The translations under genes were made by a program, and so were the position numbers. The notes beneath the pieces were generated by a model. That model saw only the letters and a program-made list of their open reading frames with translations. It was not told the DNA's origin and made no database searches. This document shows positions 61,594 through 64,000 of a stretch of 64,000 nucleotides of DNA, one piece after another. This DNA is from JBJKRF01 sp046704785 (GTDB lineage Bacteria; Chloroflexota; Anaerolineae; Anaerolineales; Villigracilaceae), in assembly GCA_046704785.1 (NCBI GenBank), contig JBJKRF010000055.1, forward strand, positions 3,629 to 67,628. Direction: 5' to 3'. Position 1 is the stretch's first letter, and each line of letters opens with the position of its first letter.

Positions 61594-61631
61594 TAGATAA
61601 TCTCCTGAATATCTCTGAGTTTAAGGAAACG

Positions 61632-64000
61632 TTATGCGTCGGGTAAAGTTCGAATCAGGCTTCGTAGCTGCTCGACAGTCTCCTGCGCAACTTTTGTGAT
61701 CGTGGTACGTTGATGGAAATGCTCGCTGTACACCCAATACAGGTTCAAGCGCTCGCGTAAGATAAATCCCTCGCAATAGAGCAGAACGTCACGGGCATCT
61801 CTGGGATCGTGCAAAGGGCCGACTGCTTCGCGCGCAGGTCGGAACAACCCCTGAGTCTTGGTAATGGAGGCATCTGTGCGCCCGTGGTAGTTGAGCTTGA
61901 ATTCTCCCTTGTAGACGGACTGCAATTGTTGGGAGTGTTCCGGATCGCTACAGTTACGCAGCAAAAGCTCATATCCCAATCCGCGCCGGGGAATACGCTG
62001 AAGCTGTTCTTGGATGCTGCGCAACCCGTCGGCAGGATGCCCGCTCTCCGGGCGTTTGAGCATAACCAGGGCGTCGCTGGCGAACAACCCGAGGGTACGT
62101 GAAAGGTCGAAACCGTCCATCTCCCGCATCCAGGTCTGACCGGAATCGACAACTTTGATCTGCGCCCATTCTCCACCATGCCACCGAGTCAAAGCGTGAG
62201 TGAGTGACCACAACAGCACATCCAGCACCTGGACGTTGTATTGTTTAGGCATAGCCTGCAACAATGCGCGGGTTTCCTTGGCGCTCAGGGAGGTCAGGAC
62301 ACCTTTGGTGGAGGCCTCGATGTTGTCCTGCGCATTCGGGAAGTCGATGGGTAGCGGGGTATGCTGCCATGGGAAAGAAAGCCAATATTCTTCTTCCCGG
62401 CGCATCTCAGGCGACTGGGCTTTGCTCGCCCACCATTCGGCTGCCTGCTTGTAGGAAGTCGTCTTAAGGGGAAAATGTACGGACTCGCCACGACTAAGTT
62501 GTTGATAAGCAGATTGGAAGTCTTCGGCCAGCAGGTTCATGGTATTGCCGTCAACCACCGCATGATGAACGATGAACAGCAAGCGTCCGGGCCGCTCGAT
62601 ACCCAAATGGAACAAGGCCACGCGCAGCAATGGGCCGGTGGACAAATTCAGGCTGCCCTGCAATTTCTGTGCGGCCTGTTCGACGGCGGCCTTGTGCTCG
62701 GAAACAGGCAAATGAGAGAAGTCGAAATAGGAGAAAGGCGTGGAATCGTCCGGTAGGGCCAGATAGACCTGCCATTCGGTTTTATCGCGTGTGAAACGTG
62801 AACGCAGCACATCGTGGTGCTCGATCAATTTTTGGACGATCTGTTGGCACCAGTCGGGACGCATCTCCCCAGGCACTTCCAACAGGCTTGCGATATTCCA
62901 GTGATGTGGGTTGTTGAAATTCTGCTCCAGATACCAGCGCTGGGTGTGGGTAAGTGGCAGAGGCCCGCTAAGCAAGCCTTGTTCGGCCTGACGTTCAGGT
63001 GCTGTGTTGACCACCTGCGCCAACTCTGCAACTGTCGGGTTTTGGAAGATTTGCATGGGCGTAAGATGAAGCGATGCTTCGTTTGCGAGGGCCACGACAC
63101 GCACGCTCAACAACGAATCGCCTCCCAATTCGAAGAAATTATCGTGAATACCCAGCGCGTTGATGCCCAGGGCTTTTTCCCAAATCGAGATCAAACGTTG
63201 TTCCGTATCATTGCCGGGAGCCGCGTATTCGCTGGCAAGATCAGGACGTGAATACGCTGTGTGGGGTGCCGCCTGGGCGACGGCCAAAACCTGAGTCGAC
63301 GTGAGGCTATTGACGTGCCGAATCACAGCCCGAACATCCCTGGTGGACACAATAATCTGTGGCAGGCTATTTTGGGAGAGCACACGTCGAAAGGCCTTAG
63401 CGCCCTCCTGGCAAGATAATCCTGCTTCGACGGAAAGAAACTTTTGATACCCGGCTTGCGTCTCAGACAGGGCGTTTTTGGTCGTCATCCCTGTTTCCCG
63501 CCATGCGTCCCAGTTGATCGACATTGTGGGAATGCCTGTGGTCGCCGCATACTGGTAAGCGAAAACGTCCATAAAGATATTTGCGGCACAGTAGTCCACC
63601 TGACCAAACCCGCCCGTAATCGCTCCCATGCAGGAACATAGAACCAGGAAATCCAAAGGCAGGCCGGACAGGACGCTTTCAAGGATTCGAACGCCCTGGA
63701 CTTTAGGCCACAACACCCGTTCTGCGTTTTCCCGCGTTTTGAGTTGGATCAGGCCGCCAGCGGCCACGCCCGCGGCATGGATGACGCCGTGCAGCCCCCC
63801 GAAGCGTTGGATGGTTTGGTCGAGAACTGCCTGCATCTGGGCCCGGTCGGCCACGTCGGCGCTGAGGATCAGCAACTCGGCGCCTTTTCGCTCCAGGGCT
63901 TGCAGCCGTTGGATCTGGCGGCTGACGGAGTCCGTTTCCGGGTGGGTGTCCAGCCAGTCGCTCCAGGTTTCGGCGGCGGGGAAGGAGGCGCGTCCGACCA
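61632..64000 (-). CDS. PKS/NRPS hybrid protein, C-terminal part: KR-T-epimerase-like (5' end outside window)
   Basis: The frame is open to the right edge, so at least 789 codons are visible and the true start lies beyond it. From the N-terminal side: a ketoreductase (LDFLVLCSCMGAITGGFG with Ser, VDYCAANIF with Tyr and Asn, then NWDAWRETGM); a carrier domain (NFFELGGDSLLSV); and an epimerase-like domain (THTQRWYLEQNFNNPHHWN, HHAVVDG, DLSRTLGLFAS, PRRGLGYELLLR, LNYHGR). The EGHGRE motif is absent (VVDSGQTW). A KR implies a KS/AT module upstream, so the cluster is a polyketide-peptide hybrid. Confidence 0.9.
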   Translation of the reverse strand, partial: VGRASFPAAETWSDWLDTHPETDSVSRQIQRLQALERKGAELLILSADVADRAQMQAVLDQTIQRFGGLHGVIHAAGVAAGGLIQLKTRENAERVLWPKVQGVRILESVLSGLPLDFLVLCSCMGAITGGFGQVDYCAANIFMDVFAYQYAATTGIPTMSINWDAWRETGMTTKNALSETQAGYQKFLSVEAGLSCQEGAKAFRRVLSQNSLPQIIVSTRDVRAVIRHVNSLTSTQVLAVAQAAPHTAYSRPDLASEYAAPGNDTEQRLISIWEKALGINALGIHDNFFELGGDSLLSVRVVALANEASLHLTPMQIFQNPTVAELAQVVNTAPERQAEQGLLSGPLPLTHTQRWYLEQNFNNPHHWNIASLLEVPGEMRPDWCQQIVQKLIEHHDVLRSRFTRDKTEWQVYLALPDDSTPFSYFDFSHLPVSEHKAAVEQAAQKLQGSLNLSTGPLLRVALFHLGIERPGRLLFIVHHAVVDGNTMNLLAEDFQSAYQQLSRGESVHFPLKTTSYKQAAEWWASKAQSPEMRREEEYWLSFPWQHTPLPIDFPNAQDNIEASTKGVLTSLSAKETRALLQAMPKQYNVQVLDVLLWSLTHALTRWHGGEWAQIKVVDSGQTWMREMDGFDLSRTLGLFASDALVMLKRPESGHPADGLRSIQEQLQRIPRRGLGYELLLRNCSDPEHSQQLQSVYKGEFKLNYHGRTDASITKTQGLFRPAREAVGPLHDPRDARDVLLYCEGFILRERLNLYWVYSEHFHQRTTITKVAQETVEQLRSLIRTLPDA

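Noticed and set aside
63875..64000. Treating the TTG at 63875 as the true start of the ketoreductase protein
   Set aside because: The frame stays open to the window edge and a KR cannot begin mid-fold. The gene is cut by the window.

Overview
The window looks like a piece of a Chloroflexota chromosome, most likely Anaerolineae-like. The basis is the gene mix: a complete bacterial A/V-type ATPase operon, a proton-pumping pyrophosphatase, an ADP-forming acyl-CoA synthetase fused to an acetyltransferase, large NTPase-TPR (STAND) proteins, and strong sigma-70-type promoters beside apparently leaderless genes. This placement is an inference from content; no rRNA, tRNA or marker tree was available. 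I saw no insertion sequence, CRISPR array, integrase or tRNA gene.

Layout. 1-1877 (minus): a Gld/ABC-2-type transporter (truncated membrane protein, permease, ATPase). 2261-4606: K+-independent H+-pyrophosphatase. 4796-6869: a membrane protein and a Tat-exported alkaline-phosphatase/sulfatase-fold enzyme. 6871-16714: housekeeping genes (MutS, a sugar-ABC ATPase, phosphoglycerate mutase, a FAD/Fe-S dehydrogenase, a SpoU methyltransferase, a HAD phosphatase, an RluE-like pseudouridine synthase). 16750-19515: acyl-CoA synthetase-GNAT fusion. 19786-25749: a CAP/LysM surface protein, a stand-alone Lrp ligand-binding domain, a heterodimeric ABC exporter pair and a DsbA-like protein. 25785-28093: trehalose synthesis (otsBA). 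28307-31346: a second SpoU methyltransferase and a membrane-anchored NB-ARC/TPR protein with a near-perfect internal duplication. 31445-35418: a second heterodimeric ABC exporter whose leader carries a short ORF and an intrinsic terminator, arranged like a ribosome-controlled attenuator. 35617-44544: the V-type ATPase operon (H-C-I-K-F-E-A-B-D). 44614-49015: a STAND regulator and a secreted GH18/CBM protein.

49103-64000 (minus, running off the right edge) is a natural-product cluster. In transcription order: a PKS/NRPS protein ending KR-carrier-epimerase-like; an NRPS C*-A-T protein; a trifunctional GT2-transglutaminase-GT1 protein; an NRPS C-T-epimerase-like protein without an adenylation domain; an MFS exporter; MbtH; and a type II thioesterase. 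The gene ends touch or overlap, so it reads as one operon.

The cluster holds several deviations that fit one another. The condensation domain before the only visible A domain has lost its catalytic His. That A domain has Ser where the alpha-amino-group Asp should be. The next gene carries a transglutaminase fold, a fold known to make amide bonds in the andrimid assembly line, between two different glycosyltransferases. My working hypothesis is a glycosylated, non-alpha-amino-acid-containing polyketide-peptide in which a transglutaminase makes at least one bond. This cluster and the exporter attenuator are the two most interesting parts of the window.
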